A stretch of 7,019 nucleotides of DNA from an uncultured bacterium (GTDB taxonomy: Bacteria > Gemmatimonadota > Gemmatimonadetes > Longimicrobiales > RSA9): assembly GCA_937995995.1 (NCBI GenBank), contig CALKIP010000076.1, forward strand, positions 1 to 7,019. The letters run 5' to 3'. Shown here one piece after another: positions 6,019-7,019 of this stretch (the first letter of the stretch is position 1; each line of letters starts with the position of its first letter). A program made the position numbers and the translations under genes. A model generated the notes under the pieces. The model saw only the letters and a program-made list of their open reading frames with translations. It did not search any database and was not told the origin of the DNA.

Positions 6019-7019
6019 ATGGAAATCGGGATCTACACCTTCGCGGAAACGCCGATGGACCCGGCCACCGGCCGGCAACTCGGTGCACAGCAGCGGATTC
6101 GGGACCTGCTCGAGGAGATCGAGCTGGCGGATCAGGTGGGGCTGGACGTGTTCGGCGTGGGCGAGCACCACCGGCCGGACTACGCGGTCTCGACGCCGGC
6201 CATCGTGCTGGCCGCCGCGGCCGCGCGAACCAAGCGCATCCGTCTCACCAGCGCAGTGACGGTCTTGAGCTCCGACGATCCGGTGCGCGTCTTCCAGGAC
6301 TTCGCGACGATCGACCTGATCTCGGGCGGGCGCGCGGAGATCATGGCCGGCAGAGGCTCATTCATCGAGTCGTTCCCGCTCTTCGGCTACGACCTCGCGG
6401 ACTACGACGAACTGTTCACGGAGAAGCTCGACCTACTCCTGAAACTACGGGAGAACGAGCGGGTGACGTGGGCAGGGAAGCACCGCGCACCGATCGACGA
6501 TCTGCCCGTCTTTCCGCGGCCGGTCCAGGATCCACTCCCCGTATGGATCGCCGTGGGCGGCTCGCCGCCTTCGGTAATCCGCGCCGCCGCACTCGGCCTG
6601 CCGATGGCGCTGGCCATCATCGGCGGTGCGCCGGAGCGCTTCAAGCCGATCGTCGATCTCTACCGCGAAGCGGCCGACAAGGCGGGGCACGACGCGAGCA
6701 AGCTGCCGATCAGCATCAACTCCCACGGCTTCCTGGCCGACGATGCCCAGGAGGCCGCCGACCTCGCCTTCCCACCCTTCGCCGAGATGATGACGCGAAT
6801 CGGCCGTGAACGCGGCTGGCCGCCGTTCACGCGTCGGCAGTTCGATGCAGAAGCTACCCTACGGGGCGCGAACTTCATCGGCAGCCCACAGGAAGTGATC
6901 GACAAGATCCTCTTCCAGTACGAGCTCTTCCGGCACCAGCGCTTCCTGATCCAGCTCACGGTCGGCCCCATGCCGCACGCCCAGGTGATGCGCGCCATCG
7001 AGCTGCTCGGCACCGAAGT
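6019..7019 (+). CDS. LLM-class (luciferase-like) flavin-dependent oxidoreductase (3' end cut off by window edge)
   Basis: This open frame runs from ATG 6019 to the right edge: 333 codons with no stop, about the full length of the family (roughly 335-350 residues), so only the last few residues are missing. It begins MEIGIYTFAETPMDPATG, then RDLLEEIELADQVGLDVFGV (28-47) and GEHHRPDYAVSTPAIVLAAA (48-67). Next come RIRLTSAVTVLSSDDPVRV (73-91) and LISGGRAEIMAGRGSFIESF (100-119). VWIAVGGSPPSVIRAAALGL (175-194) follows. These are the beta-strand/helix blocks of the bacterial-luciferase TIM barrel that binds FMN or F420. Overall phrasing resembles the 2I7G-type LLM subfamily, an assignment from memory. 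The substrate is unknown. It is divergent from the polysaccharide genes, with nothing in the sequence linking their functions. The weak ribosome site and nearby -10 box are noted separately. ATG 6019 is chosen because the conserved MEIGIYTF beginning matches the family start. Confidence 0.93.
   Translation, partial: MEIGIYTFAETPMDPATGRQLGAQQRIRDLLEEIELADQVGLDVFGVGEHHRPDYAVSTPAIVLAAAAARTKRIRLTSAVTVLSSDDPVRVFQDFATIDLISGGRAEIMAGRGSFIESFPLFGYDLADYDELFTEKLDLLLKLRENERVTWAGKHRAPIDDLPVFPRPVQDPLPVWIAVGGSPPSVIRAAALGLPMALAIIGGAPERFKPIVDLYREAADKAGHDASKLPISINSHGFLADDAQEAADLAFPPFAEMMTRIGRERGWPPFTRRQFDAEATLRGANFIGSPQEVIDKILFQYELFRHQRFLIQLTVGPMPHAQVMRAIELLGTE

Noticed and set aside
5320..6171. 283-codon minus-strand frame overlapping the exporter gene and crossing the divergent region
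   Set aside because: It is out of frame with the exporter, overlaps the oxidoreductase start on the other strand, and has shadow-like Arg/Gly/Ala composition.

Overview
The window is high-GC bacterial DNA. Five genes fill almost all of it: four on the minus strand form one block, and one on the plus strand faces away from them. The long ORFs opposite these genes are Arg/His/Ala-rich shadows produced by the high GC content. No RNA gene, CRISPR array, insertion sequence or other mobile element was seen. Gene types and protein wording fit a Gram-negative, exopolysaccharide-producing bacterium, because an outer-membrane polysaccharide exporter is present. Some phrasing resembles Gemmatimonadota proteins, such as the GTNRRA stretch in the sugar transferase and the hydrophobic tail of the exporter, but that placement is a low-confidence impression from memory.

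The minus-strand block reads from right to left in transcription order. First is a Wza-type polysaccharide export protein (4860-5618). Next is a Wzz/Wzc-type polysaccharide co-polymerase with a BY-kinase domain (2411-4852). Third is a WbaP/CpsE-type initiating sugar-phosphate transferase (845-2284), and last a family-2 glycosyltransferase (1-848, running off the left edge). The exporter and kinase genes are 7 bp apart, and the transferase and glycosyltransferase genes overlap by 4 bp (ATGA). A 125-126 bp gap with nested palindromes separates kinase and transferase. Together they make the start of a Wzx/Wzy-dependent capsule or exopolysaccharide locus. The transferase loads the first sugar phosphate onto undecaprenyl phosphate and the glycosyltransferase extends it. 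The co-polymerase/kinase sets chain length and couples to the exporter. No flippase or polymerase is in the window; they would be expected further left.

The main anomaly is that the co-polymerase/kinase gene has an in-frame amber codon (TAG, 4454-4456) inside its periplasmic Wzz region. Coding sense continues in the same frame on both sides, so this is a nonsense change, sequencing error or recoding event rather than a frameshift or two natural genes.

A 400-bp divergent intergenic region (5619-6018) should hold the promoters for both directions. It contains a G-rich tract in the exporter leader, a GC-rich hairpin and a -10-like box placed for a leaderless transcript. To the right lies a nearly complete luciferase-like (LLM) flavin-dependent oxidoreductase gene (6019 to the right edge), which has no evident link to polysaccharide synthesis. 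No clearly new biological system was found.
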